From Deltaproteobacteria bacterium (lineage in GTDB: Bacteria; Myxococcota_A; UBA796; SXON01): 64,000 bases of DNA. Location: contig BJHF01000015.1 in assembly GCA_014191855.1 (NCBI GenBank), positions 16,281 through 80,280 of the forward strand, given 5' to 3'. This document shows, piece after piece, positions 16,225 through 24,301 of this stretch. The notes below the pieces were generated by a model. The model saw only the letters and a program-made list of their open reading frames with translations. It ran no database searches and was not told the origin of the DNA. Numbering within the stretch: position 1 is the first letter of the stretch; the number at the start of each line of letters is the position of its first letter. The position numbers and the translations under genes are program-made.

Positions 16225-17571
16225 TCACCGTGCGGCGATCGATACGACGGTGAACCCAGGGAGGGAGGCCTGCGCGACCACCAATGCGCTCACGACGTCT
16301 CCGGCGTGGACGCTGAGCGTGACATCGAGGCCCGCGTATCGGACCGCCCAGCGCGCGCCCTCGAGCATCAGGCCCGGGCTCGCGGGCGGGCTCTCCACGA
16401 TGGCCGGCGCACGGATCGCCGCCGCCGCGCGTTTCGCCGCCGCCAATGCGGCACGCTCCGCCGCGGCCGCTTCGTTTGCAGCGCGCGCCGCTGCCGCTTC
16501 CTCTGCGGCGGCCTCGGCACGCGCCGCCTCCCGGGCGGCCTCGCGGCGCATGGCTTCCTCCCGCGCGGCCTCCCGCTCGGCGGCCGCCTTCGCCGCCGTG
16601 GCCGCTTCTGCCGCGGCTTCCGCTTCGCGTTTCGCGGCTGTGGCGGCCGCCTCCAGCTCCGCTTCACGCGCCAACGCTGCCATCAATTCAGGGTCCGCTG
16701 CGCGCCACGCCGGGGCGCGGGTGCGCCGCGCCGCAGGAGCGCTCGGCGCCGGCGCGCTCGGCGGGGGGGAAGGCGCGCTTACCTCAAAAGGACGGCTTTC
16801 CGTGCGGATGATCCGCTCCCGAGAGGTTCGCTCGCGCCTGGGCGCATTCAGGAACCGCTGCATCTCCTCTTCGCGTTCGGTGAGCGGGCGCGCCGGGAAC
16901 GGTCGTGGCTCGATGGTGCGGACGGCCGATGCCGGTTCGTTCGCCCGGAAGGCGAGTACTCCCCACGCCAGCCTCGGGCCGCGAGGCTCCGGGGAGGGCG
17001 CCGCCGATGGAGCCTGGGGCGGGCCTGCCGGGGGCGAACCGGCTACCGGCGCGCCCACTTCGGGCGCAGCCGACGGCGCGACCCGGCGGATGACCGACCC
17101 ACCATCTCGCTGCGCTTTGCGGACCACCACGGGGCCGACCACCTGGCGTTCCCGGCGCGGCGGTAGGGAAGGTTCGCGCACTGGGCCGCGGATCCACTCC
17201 TCTTCTTCGGCCGACAGGTGCACCTTCGGGCTCGGCCTGAAGGCGGGGATACCAAGCCTTTTGCGCTCGCCCTGCACGGCTTCGGGGGTAACGCGCGCGT
17301 CGCGCGCGATGGCGCCATCGGGCTCCTTGCCGAGCCGGCTGCGGAAGCGCACCAGCGCCGGCACCCCATCGCGGCCCAGGGACTCGCCGCGCACCCGGAT
17401 GCTCGCGCGCGCCAAGGCCCGCCGCAGTCGACGCGGGTTGGTGCCGAATTCCGCCGCAACTTTGCGGAGGGATTCGCCCGCCCGCAAGCGCGCCAACACC
17501 AATGCCCAGCGCGGATCCTCGTTCATCGGCCCAGCTCCCACGGAGCCGGGCGCCTTCCTGGCCCCCGACAT
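16225..17571 (-). CDS. Hypothetical protein with HTH-like N terminus and Ala/Glu coiled coil
   Basis: A 448-residue protein in three parts. The N terminus (ALVLARLRAGESLRKVAAEF, then NPRRLRRALARA) looks like a helix-turn-helix of the resolvase/Mor type. The middle is Pro-rich. Residues about 270-400 form a strongly charged Ala/Glu/Arg/Lys segment predicted as coiled coil, and the last 50 residues are a small beta-rich domain (VRYAGLDVTLSVHAGDVVSA). ATG 17571 is used; ATG 17526, with a GGGAG ribosome-binding site, is equally possible. It is divergent from the ECF sigma gene, with a 116-bp spacer, and might regulate it, but that is only positional inference. No family recognised. Confidence 0.6.
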   Translation of the reverse strand: MSGARKAPGSVGAGPMNEDPRWALVLARLRAGESLRKVAAEFGTNPRRLRRALARASIRVRGESLGRDGVPALVRFRSRLGKEPDGAIARDARVTPEAVQGERKRLGIPAFRPSPKVHLSAEEEEWIRGPVREPSLPPRRERQVVGPVVVRKAQRDGGSVIRRVAPSAAPEVGAPVAGSPPAGPPQAPSAAPSPEPRGPRLAWGVLAFRANEPASAVRTIEPRPFPARPLTEREEEMQRFLNAPRRERTSRERIIRTESRPFEVSAPSPPPSAPAPSAPAARRTRAPAWRAADPELMAALAREAELEAAATAAKREAEAAAEAATAAKAAAEREAAREEAMRREAAREAARAEAAAEEAAAARAANEAAAAERAALAAAKRAAAAIRAPAIVESPPASPGLMLEGARWAVRYAGLDVTLSVHAGDVVSALVVAQASLPGFTVVSIAAR

Positions 17572-17687
17572 GGATTCCCCGTCTTGAGTGGCCGCTAACC
17601 TGCGGCGAGCCCGCATCGTGCGCGGGATAGACTTCTGCCTAGAATTTCTTTCGGCGCCGCGGCGCTCAGGGGTCGGACCCACGCACG

Positions 17688-18242
17688 ATGACCATCTCCG
17701 ACGCCGACCTCAGCGAGCTGTACATGCGCTACGCCCCGATCCTCCACGCCCGCGCCCGCGGCATCCTCGGCGATGACGCGGAGGCCGGTGATGCGGTTCA
17801 AGAGACCTTCGCCCGGGTGATCCGGGCCGGTGAGCGGTTCCGCAACGAGTCGTCGCCGCTCACGTGGATGTACCAGATCAATACGAATTGGTGCCTCAAC
17901 CGCCTGCGGGACCGCAAGGGGCACCAGCGGAAACATGACGAGCGACGTGCTGAAATCATGCCTCGGGGGGAGGAGCCGGAGCTGGACGTGAGCCGGTTGG
18001 ACGACCACCGGATTCGGGACCTGCTGGTGGAGGAGGAGGCGGAGACGCAACGCATCGTTATCGCCCTGTTCTTTGACGACATGACGCGCGAAGAAGCGGC
18101 GGTGGCGGTCGGGATCTCGGTGCCGACCCTCCGAAAGCGGCTGGACGCGTTCCTCCGCCGCGCCCGCCGGTCGCTTGGGGTGGTGGTGGCCAGCGCTGTG
18201 GTGGTGTGGTTCGCCTGGTCTGCGCTCGGGGGTGGCCAATGA
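17688..18242 (+). CDS. ECF-family RNA polymerase sigma factor with C-terminal hydrophobic tail
   Basis: A 184-residue extracytoplasmic-function sigma factor. Region 2 is at about residues 10-80 (DAVQETFARVIRAG, SSPLTWMYQINTNWCLNRLR), which binds core polymerase and the -10 element. Region 4 is at about 120-165 (FFDDMTREEAAVAVGISVPT, LRKRLDAFLRRARRSLG), which binds the -35 element. Unusually, the protein ends in a hydrophobic stretch (VVVASAVVVWFAWSAL, about 166-181), which could tether it to the inner membrane. Its stop overlaps the start of the next gene (ATGA, 18239-18242). It probably controls this operon or other envelope genes; no target promoter could be assigned. Confidence 0.9.
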   Translation: MTISDADLSELYMRYAPILHARARGILGDDAEAGDAVQETFARVIRAGERFRNESSPLTWMYQINTNWCLNRLRDRKGHQRKHDERRAEIMPRGEEPELDVSRLDDHRIRDLLVEEEAETQRIVIALFFDDMTREEAAVAVGISVPTLRKRLDAFLRRARRSLGVVVASAVVVWFAWSALGGGQ

Positions 18243-18973
18243 GCCGCCTCAACGATGGATCCCGACCCTCCCGGCTGCGGATCGGGCAACACCTCGCCGG
18301 GGAAGCGCCATTGGCGCCGGATGAAGCGCAGAGCCCAGCGGTCGATGTGTGGAAGGCCGAGGTGGCCGGGACCGTGCCACCCGCGTTCGACGCCGAGAAG
18401 CTGCGGGAGTTGGCCAAAAAGCTCCCCGAGCAGGAGCCGGGGGGCGGCACCGTCGTACCGCTTTTCCGGCGGGTGGCGCCGATCGCTGCGCTGTGCTTCG
18501 CGATGGCAGCGGCGCTGTTGTTCCTCGTTCGCCCGCCGCCGAGCCGCGGCCACCGCAGCAAGGGCGAGGTAACGCTTGATGTGCGGGTGAACCGCGAAGG
18601 CACCACCCTGCCTTCCGGCGTGGACATTCCGGTTCGGTCGGGCGATCGCCTGCAGTTCGTCTATCAGCCCGGCGCGAACAATAGCGTCGTGATCGTAGGC
18701 GTGGACGGCTCGGGCTCGGTTCAAACCTACTGGCCCGACGAAGGGGACGCGCCGGTGCTGGTGGTTCCTGGCGAGGCCCACCTTCTCGAGGGGAGCATCC
18801 TGCTCGACGGCGCGGAAGGGCCCGAGGTGTTCGTTGCGGGCTTCGGCGTCGAATCGGCGGAGGCGGTCGCAGAGGAGGTGCGCGCGGCGTTCGCTTCGGG
18901 GGGCGTCGAGGCGGTTGTGGCGCTGGAAGAGGCGCATCCGGGCCTGGCCGTATTGGTGCTGGAGAAGGAGTGA
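18239..18973 (+). CDS. Single-pass membrane sensor, anti-sigma-like, with DUF4384-like periplasmic part
   Basis: A 244-residue protein with the topology of an anti-sigma factor. A cytoplasmic N terminus of about 78 residues (RIGQHLAGEAPLAPDEAQ, AEKLRELAKKLPEQE) is followed by one transmembrane helix at about 80-98 (IAALCFAMAAALLFLV). An extracytoplasmic domain of about 140 residues follows (VPVRSGDRLQFVYQ-like strand, GVDGSGSVQTYWPDEG), resembling DUF4384, a domain often found with sigma factors, kinases and caspase-like proteins. It overlaps both neighbours (ATGA before, GTGA after), so it is produced together with the sigma factor and the caspase-like protein. The anti-sigma role is inferred from topology and position, not from a recognised zinc-finger motif. 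Confidence 0.65.
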   Translation: MSRLNDGSRPSRLRIGQHLAGEAPLAPDEAQSPAVDVWKAEVAGTVPPAFDAEKLRELAKKLPEQEPGGGTVVPLFRRVAPIAALCFAMAAALLFLVRPPPSRGHRSKGEVTLDVRVNREGTTLPSGVDIPVRSGDRLQFVYQPGANNSVVIVGVDGSGSVQTYWPDEGDAPVLVVPGEAHLLEGSILLDGAEGPEVFVAGFGVESAEAVAEEVRAAFASGGVEAVVALEEAHPGLAVLVLEKE

Positions 18974-20550
18974 GCCTCGTCCTCGCCAGCATCCTCGGCG
19001 TGGGCCTCGCGGCGGCCGAGGTTCAGCGCTTCGCCGTCGTGGTGGGGAACAACGAGGGCGCCGTCGGCAATGCACGCCTGTACTTCGCCGAGCAGGACGC
19101 GAGGAAGGTGCAGGGGGTGCTCACCGAGCTCGGCGGCGTTTCGCTGATGAACACCCGATCGCTCTACGGAAAGGGGCGGGGGGACCTGCTCAAGGTGATG
19201 GCAGACCTTCAAGGCCCCATCGCGAGCGCCCGCCAGAATGGCAACGAGACGGTGCTGTATTTTTTCTACTCCGGCCACGCCGACGACAAGAACCTGCAGC
19301 TCGGCCGCACCGACGTGAGCTGGAGCGAGCTGGGCACGCTCCTTGAGAAGTCCGGCGCCGACGTGCGGGTGGCGTTCGTGGATGCGTGCCAGTCGGGCAC
19401 GATGACCCGGCGGAAGGGCGGCATCCGCGCTCCGGGCTTCGTGTTTGAGTTGCAGGAACGGCTCGACGCGCGCGGCTCGGTGATCATCACGAGCAGCGGT
19501 GGCGACGAAGCGAGCCAGGAGTCCGACGAGATCGGCGGCTCCTACTTCACTCATTTTCTCGCCTCGGGGCTCTCGGGCAACGCGGACGACGACGGCGACG
19601 GGCGCGTGACGCTGAGCGAAACCTACCGCTATGTGTACCACGAGACCGTGTACCGGACGTCTGCGACGCGTACCGGCACCCAGCACCCGACCGGCGCCTG
19701 GGATCTCTCGGCGAACGGCGAGGTGGTCATCACCGAGCTAGGCCGAGCCGGCACCGGGACGCTCCAGCTCCCGGCCTCGAACCCGGGCACCTTCGCAGTG
19801 TTCGACGTAGACCGGCGCATGTACGTCTCCGAAGTGGCGGTAACCGGCATGGACCGGCAGATCTCGCTCCGGCCCGGGGCGTACCTCGTACAGAAGCGCC
19901 TCCCGACGCACCTTGCGGTCGCGCAGGTCCGGATCGGCGCCTCGACCGTGGTGCGGGTGGACGGTGCGCAGTTCAAGGATGGCGAGTATGAAGACGACGT
20001 GGCGAAGGGAACGATCAACGCCACGATCCGCGAAGCGAAGCGCCCGAAGCTGGCCTTGCACCTCATCACGGGCGGCCGGGCGTTCTCCGATCCGACGATC
20101 GCGTCAGCGTATTTCCCAAGCACGGCGGCGGCGGGGCTTGAGGGACGCTTCGGCTGGCGGGACGGGAAGTACCTGAGCGCGGACTTCCTTGCGGGGAGCG
20201 GAGCGGGAACGCTGGAGATCGAGGGGTTGGGCTACCCCGTGAACATCGAGTTGGACTCGGCCACCTTCGCGGCGGGTGCCGGTTGGCGCACCCCCGAGTT
20301 CATCGTACAGGCTGGCGGCGGCCTGCATCTCCAGGCCTTCTGGCTTCGGCGGCGGTTCCCCGATGAGGGGGTGGCGGATCAGGAGCTGTTCTCCGTAGCG
20401 CCCGGGCTCTCGGGCTGGTTTGGTGTTCACCCCGGACAGTTCGAAGCGGAGCTCCAGCTTCGTGTGCATTACCTGCCCTTCGTCGTCGATGGCCGCGACA
20501 ACGGAATGGGCTTCTCCGAGCTCCTGCTCGGCCTCGGCTACCGGTTCTAA
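18970..20550 (+). CDS. Exported caspase-family (C14-like) protein with C-terminal barrel-like domain
   Basis: A 526-residue protein. A signal peptide (MSLVLASILGVGLAAAE) precedes a caspase-like domain at about residues 19-240. It begins RFAVVVGNNEG, carries the catalytic His103 in YSGHADD and catalytic Cys140 in VDACQSG, and includes a DxDxDG EF-hand-type loop at 206-217 (DDDGDGRVTLSE), suggesting calcium dependence as in metacaspases. A linker of beta-rich repeats (about 245-345) is followed by a strand-rich C-terminal domain (about 350-526) ending LGLGYRF. The terminal Phe is typical of outer-membrane barrels. The GTG at 18970 overlaps the previous stop. It probably acts in the periplasm or at the outer membrane as a cysteine protease; its substrate is unknown. 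Confidence 0.85.
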   Translation: MSLVLASILGVGLAAAEVQRFAVVVGNNEGAVGNARLYFAEQDARKVQGVLTELGGVSLMNTRSLYGKGRGDLLKVMADLQGPIASARQNGNETVLYFFYSGHADDKNLQLGRTDVSWSELGTLLEKSGADVRVAFVDACQSGTMTRRKGGIRAPGFVFELQERLDARGSVIITSSGGDEASQESDEIGGSYFTHFLASGLSGNADDDGDGRVTLSETYRYVYHETVYRTSATRTGTQHPTGAWDLSANGEVVITELGRAGTGTLQLPASNPGTFAVFDVDRRMYVSEVAVTGMDRQISLRPGAYLVQKRLPTHLAVAQVRIGASTVVRVDGAQFKDGEYEDDVAKGTINATIREAKRPKLALHLITGGRAFSDPTIASAYFPSTAAAGLEGRFGWRDGKYLSADFLAGSGAGTLEIEGLGYPVNIELDSATFAAGAGWRTPEFIVQAGGGLHLQAFWLRRRFPDEGVADQELFSVAPGLSGWFGVHPGQFEAELQLRVHYLPFVVDGRDNGMGFSELLLGLGYRF

Positions 20551-20554
20551 TCCC

Positions 20555-21475
20555 ATGATCCTCTCTCCCCTCCTGCTCCTTGGTGCCCTGGGCTGCGGCA
20601 ATGTCAGCAACGACATCTTCGACGACGACGTAGACTTCGCGGCGGCGCTCCCCGAGGAGTCCCGACAAACGCTCAGCTTTTCGGACGACACCACCGACGA
20701 GGCCGGGCGTGGCCTCGGGGAGCGCGCCGACCTCGTGGAGCTTTCCGTGGCGGTGGCCGGTGGCGTGAACGCCTATGTGTTCGCCGTGCTTGGCGTCGTA
20801 GACGCGGCCATCGAGCTGCCGCCCTCGGAGCGTACAGAGGATACCCGGCGTTGGGGGCCTCATACGGGTGAGTGTGGTGTTGACTTCACGCTGTTGATGT
20901 CGCGCTCAGCCGGCGTGTACGACTGGAGTGTTTCGGGCCATGCGGCGGGCACCGAGGACGCGGTGCTGCTGTACGGCACCCACTTCGCGGGCACGAGCGT
21001 GGCCGCGGGCGACGGCCGCTTCGTTTGGGACCATAGCCGCTGGAACGAGTGGTGTGCCGGCACGGAAACGGGCCTGGTCGAGGTTGCCTACGACAATCGC
21101 GACGGCGTTGATCTCGTCGTGGGTGTGAACGGTTGGACGACCACGAGCGGCGACGTGGAGGACTGGACCTACGCCTACCGCCGCACCGGGAGCCTCGGCG
21201 ACTTCCAGTACCGGACGGTCACCGATCTGGAAGGTGATGGCAGCGAAGAGCTCGCAAATGTTGCCGTGCGAGATCGCTGGATCCCCGGCGAAGGTGGCCG
21301 GTCAGACGCGACAGTCACCGGCGGTGCCTTCGGGGAGGATCCGTGGGTATGGAGCCAGTGTTGGGGCCCCACGGGGCGCCTCCTCTGGCAGGAGGACTCT
21401 CTGGCGATCACCGAGCAGGTCGGCGTTGCGGCGGCGTGCGCGTTCACGGACGTGGCGGGGGTCGACCGGATCTGA
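20555..21475 (+). CDS. Lipoprotein downstream of the caspase-like gene
   Basis: A 306-residue lipoprotein with signal ILSPLLLLGALGC. It carries an acidic N-terminal segment (DIFDDDVDFAAALPEE), then a beta-rich domain with paired cysteines (ECGVDFTLLMSRSAG, WNEWCAGTETG, WSQCWGPTG), and ends without a membrane anchor. The ATG at 20555 lies 4 nt after the caspase-like stop, so it belongs to the same operon and could be a partner or substrate of that protein, which is inference. No family recognised. The longer open frame from 20420 was rejected because it overlaps the caspase-like coding region. Confidence 0.75.
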   Translation: MILSPLLLLGALGCGNVSNDIFDDDVDFAAALPEESRQTLSFSDDTTDEAGRGLGERADLVELSVAVAGGVNAYVFAVLGVVDAAIELPPSERTEDTRRWGPHTGECGVDFTLLMSRSAGVYDWSVSGHAAGTEDAVLLYGTHFAGTSVAAGDGRFVWDHSRWNEWCAGTETGLVEVAYDNRDGVDLVVGVNGWTTTSGDVEDWTYAYRRTGSLGDFQYRTVTDLEGDGSEELANVAVRDRWIPGEGGRSDATVTGGAFGEDPWVWSQCWGPTGRLLWQEDSLAITEQVGVAAACAFTDVAGVDRI

Positions 21476-21490
21476 GGGAGGAGGCCCCGC

Positions 21491-22756
21491 TCAGCGCGCC
21501 GCGCGCAGCGCCGTGATCGCCGCCACCGTCGCGGCCGCTTCTGGCGACGCCAGCGCCGTCGTGACGCGCTTCGCGGCTTCGTCGATCCGGCGCAACGCGC
21601 GTTGCCGATGCGGATCCTCCTGGTCCAACGCGGCGAAGAGGTGTGCCCACGCGTGATCGAGGGCGTCGCCGAGGTCGCGGCGCACAGGCTCCGGGTCGAC
21701 GTCGAGCGCGATGCGCGTTTCCAAGGCCAGAAGCTTGGTTTCCGGGCCGGAGGTTCGCTCTGCGCGCCGCCACGCCTCCCAGGCCCCCGTGGCGCTCGCG
21801 GCTCGCCGGGCCGGCCCAATCCGTCGGCCCTGGCGCAGCATGGAGACGACCGCGGTGATCCCCAGCCCCGCGATGATCGAGATGTCGAGCGCGGGAATCC
21901 CGGAGTGGATGAACAGCGGAATCTGCGCGACGCCGCCGGCCACCATCGCCGGAAGGAACGTGGGCGACACCGCCGACGTCGCGACGACTTCCGCCTGCAG
22001 GCCGGCGCGCTCCGCCTGGGTGCGCAGGCGTAAGCTCCGCGCGGGCTCGGTTACGGGGGCCCAGATCCATTGCCCCGGCCGCTCGGATGCGCGTTCCACG
22101 TCGCGGAGACGCGTCCCGGTTCGCGCCGCAACGCGCGCGAGCAAGGGGGCGTTTCCTGCCGGGAGCCGCACCATCACGACGGAAGGTGGGGGCGATGCAC
22201 GTGAGGCGGCGGAGATGACGGGGCTGCTCGACTCCGGCGACCGCTGCGTGCGCACGGGGGCAGCAGGGGGCATCGCGGGAGCCGGGCCGGGCGCCCCCAG
22301 GACGTCGGCGAGGGAAACCTCCCGAAGCTGGCCTTCTGCCAGACCGAGAGGTGCGTAGCGGATGACGCCGGCCGCATCCACCACCAGATCGGCGGCGGTC
22401 GCTCGGTGGAGGTTCACGCCTGCGGCCACCAACCAGCCGGCAAGCGAAGCGCGGGCGTCGTCGTCGAGGGCTTCGAGCAACGCGGGGCCGTGCACGCGGG
22501 GGCGCACCCAGGCTGGCCAACCGTCGATATCCACCCAATCCAGCTCGGGGTGCGCTGCGATTCCGGCGTTGCGTCGGGCTTCGCGGCCCCCAAGCCACGC
22601 CTCGCGTGCCCCGGCCCGTAGCCGTAGATGGGCGTTCGGCAGGATCAGCTCCGTGTCGCCGTCGTCATCAAGGGAGAAGGCCAGAAACCCCGGCGGCGCC
22701 GGGACCGCCGACCGCACGCGCCGGTCGCCGACGCGACGCCCTGGCCCTAGCTCCAC
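21491..22756 (-). CDS. Membrane-linked protein with degenerate kinase-like N-terminal region
   Basis: A 421-residue protein starting with GTG at 22756, one base inside the previous stop (TAGTG), with a strong AGGAGGAA ribosome-binding site. Residues about 60-150 (WPAWVRPRVHGPALLEAL, AAGVNLHRATAADLVVD, IRYAPLGLAEG) recall the hinge-to-activation-loop part of a Ser/Thr kinase, but no glycine loop, catalytic HRD or DFG is intact, so any kinase fold would be a pseudokinase. A Pro/Ser-rich linker leads to a second domain and a hydrophobic segment at about 275-310 (IPALDISIIAGLGITAVVSM). The C terminus is helical. It is coupled to the alpha/beta-hydrolase lipoprotein. Assignment is tentative. Confidence 0.55.
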   Translation of the reverse strand: MELGPGRRVGDRRVRSAVPAPPGFLAFSLDDDGDTELILPNAHLRLRAGAREAWLGGREARRNAGIAAHPELDWVDIDGWPAWVRPRVHGPALLEALDDDARASLAGWLVAAGVNLHRATAADLVVDAAGVIRYAPLGLAEGQLREVSLADVLGAPGPAPAMPPAAPVRTQRSPESSSPVISAASRASPPPSVVMVRLPAGNAPLLARVAARTGTRLRDVERASERPGQWIWAPVTEPARSLRLRTQAERAGLQAEVVATSAVSPTFLPAMVAGGVAQIPLFIHSGIPALDISIIAGLGITAVVSMLRQGRRIGPARRAASATGAWEAWRRAERTSGPETKLLALETRIALDVDPEPVRRDLGDALDHAWAHLFAALDQEDPHRQRALRRIDEAAKRVTTALASPEAAATVAAITALRAAR

Positions 22757-23598
22757 TATTCCTCCTGGCAATCCTGGCGAATCCAGCATTCCAACCACGG
22801 GCGGAACGTCTCCGCGTCCGTCTCGAGGGTCTCCGCATGGTCGGCCCCCGGGTTCAGGAGCAGCTTCTTCGTGGTGGCCGCGGCACCGTCGTACACCATC
22901 TGGGCGTGCTCGGGCTGGATGTAGGTGTCCTCCGCGCCGTGGCTGACGAGGTACGGCACCTCGGGTGGCATCTTGCGAACGGCGGCGACGTTGTCGAAGT
23001 TCTCTTCGAAGAACCAACCGCTTGGGAGATCCATCGTCGTGCCGTCGTCCAGCATCTTCTGGGTGTTGGCGAACATGTCCTGGGTGATGAGCACACGCGG
23101 CGGCGTGGCCACGAGGTTGTGCACGGACACGAACCCGCCGAGGGAGAGCCCGATGTAGACGAGATCGGTGCTCGGGAGCTCCGTCGTGTCCTCCACGTGC
23201 TCGATCGCAGCAGCCCCATCGGCGATCACCCCGTCAAAATCCGGGTCGCCCGCGGAGCGTCCGTAGCCGCGGTAGTCGAAGATGAACACTTCGTAGCCGC
23301 TCTCCCAGTAGAAGCCGACGTCGGCCCAGTATTCATCGATGTTCGCGGCGTTTCCGTGGAAATAGACGACGACATCGCGAGTGGTATTGCGCTCGCCTGG
23401 GACGCACTCCGCATCGCCCTCGTGCGCCTGATGGGCCCAGGCTCCGTAGAGGGTGCCCGCCTCGCCCTCGAATGACACCAACTCCTGGCAGTCGGAGGGG
23501 ATGATCTCGCCGCCGAGCGCGTACGCGTCTGTCGCCTCGGGATTGAAGAAGAAACCGTCGAGCCGGTAGCAGCCGGAGAGCAGGATCAGGAACATCAT
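22756..23598 (-). CDS. Alpha/beta-hydrolase lipoprotein
   Basis: A 280-residue lipoprotein (MFLILLSGC) with an alpha/beta-hydrolase fold. VVVYFHGNAANIDEYWADVG is the oxyanion strand, FDYRGYGRSAGDPD follows, and GLSLGG is the nucleophile elbow. The later motifs PYLVSHGAEDTYIQPEHA (acid) and GADHAETL (histidine) complete the triad. It resembles the FrsA/BAAT-like serine hydrolases (HGNAAN motif). It probably hydrolyses an ester or peptide outside the cytoplasm; the substrate is unknown. It overlaps both neighbours (ATGA with 23595, TAGTG with the gene ending at 21491), so all three genes form one leftward operon. Confidence 0.85.
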   Translation of the reverse strand: MMFLILLSGCYRLDGFFFNPEATDAYALGGEIIPSDCQELVSFEGEAGTLYGAWAHQAHEGDAECVPGERNTTRDVVVYFHGNAANIDEYWADVGFYWESGYEVFIFDYRGYGRSAGDPDFDGVIADGAAAIEHVEDTTELPSTDLVYIGLSLGGFVSVHNLVATPPRVLITQDMFANTQKMLDDGTTMDLPSGWFFEENFDNVAAVRKMPPEVPYLVSHGAEDTYIQPEHAQMVYDGAAATTKKLLLNPGADHAETLETDAETFRPWLECWIRQDCQEE

Positions 23599-24266
23599 TT
23601 ATCGCCTCCGCCGAAGGTGATCCCATACGCGAACTGCAGCTCGACCGCGCCCATCGTTCCTGGGGCCGCGTATTCGGGAACGATGGGCACGCCGCTCTCC
23701 CAGGGGTCGAGCCACTTCAGCTCGATGTCCACGTGGCTGCGGCCCACGCCGAAGCGATTACCTAGAATAAACCCTCCGATACCGTGGAACGTCTCCGCCG
23801 GCTCCAGGAAGCCGGTGAACCCCGTGTAGACCGTGTGCTGCGTGGTTTTGCCGTAGTCCCAGCCGGCGAGGAGCGTGGGTTGCATGAAGAACCGGAAGCC
23901 ACCCTCGGGCGCGCGGTCGGGATCAAGATCCCCGGCGGCCCCGAGCAGGGTGAGATCGACCATCAGCCGCGGCCGCGCGCCGGCGGGGGCCAAGAGCTGC
24001 TGCGAAGCGCCGACTTCGCCGGCCCCGATCGCGAACATCAGCGCGGCTGTGGGGTGGAACGCGGCGTGAACATTGGTCGTTTCGGTTACCCCAACGGTGG
24101 CCCCCAGCGTGGAGAGCGGGATCGGGATCGGCGCCCCGAACACCTCGGTGATCGGGCCCCCGACGGAGAGCGCGACATCCACGTTACCTTTGCCGATCGG
24201 GCGAATTCCGTGGGTGGTGGAGCAGCCCGCTGCGAGCACGAGGCCCGCGCACAAGACACGTTGCAT
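23595..24266 (-). CDS. Lipoprotein with outer-membrane barrel-like strands
   Basis: A 223-residue protein whose N terminus (VLCAGLVLAAGC) is a clean lipobox. The rest consists of alternating strand-and-turn segments rich in Gly and aromatic residues (GATVGVTETTNVHAAFHPTA, PTLLAGWDYGKTTQHTVYTG, NRFGVGRSHVDIELKWLDPW, VELQFAYGITFGG), as in small outer-membrane barrels or barrel-associated lipoproteins. Its stop overlaps the hydrolase start (ATGA). It heads the operon and is divergent from a DUF374 gene only 35 bp away. Function unknown. Confidence 0.7.
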   Translation of the reverse strand: MQRVLCAGLVLAAGCSTTHGIRPIGKGNVDVALSVGGPITEVFGAPIPIPLSTLGATVGVTETTNVHAAFHPTAALMFAIGAGEVGASQQLLAPAGARPRLMVDLTLLGAAGDLDPDRAPEGGFRFFMQPTLLAGWDYGKTTQHTVYTGFTGFLEPAETFHGIGGFILGNRFGVGRSHVDIELKWLDPWESGVPIVPEYAAPGTMGAVELQFAYGITFGGGDK

Positions 24267-24301
24267 GCCTTCCCTTATCGCCCGCGGGGTACGTTGGCCC
24301 G

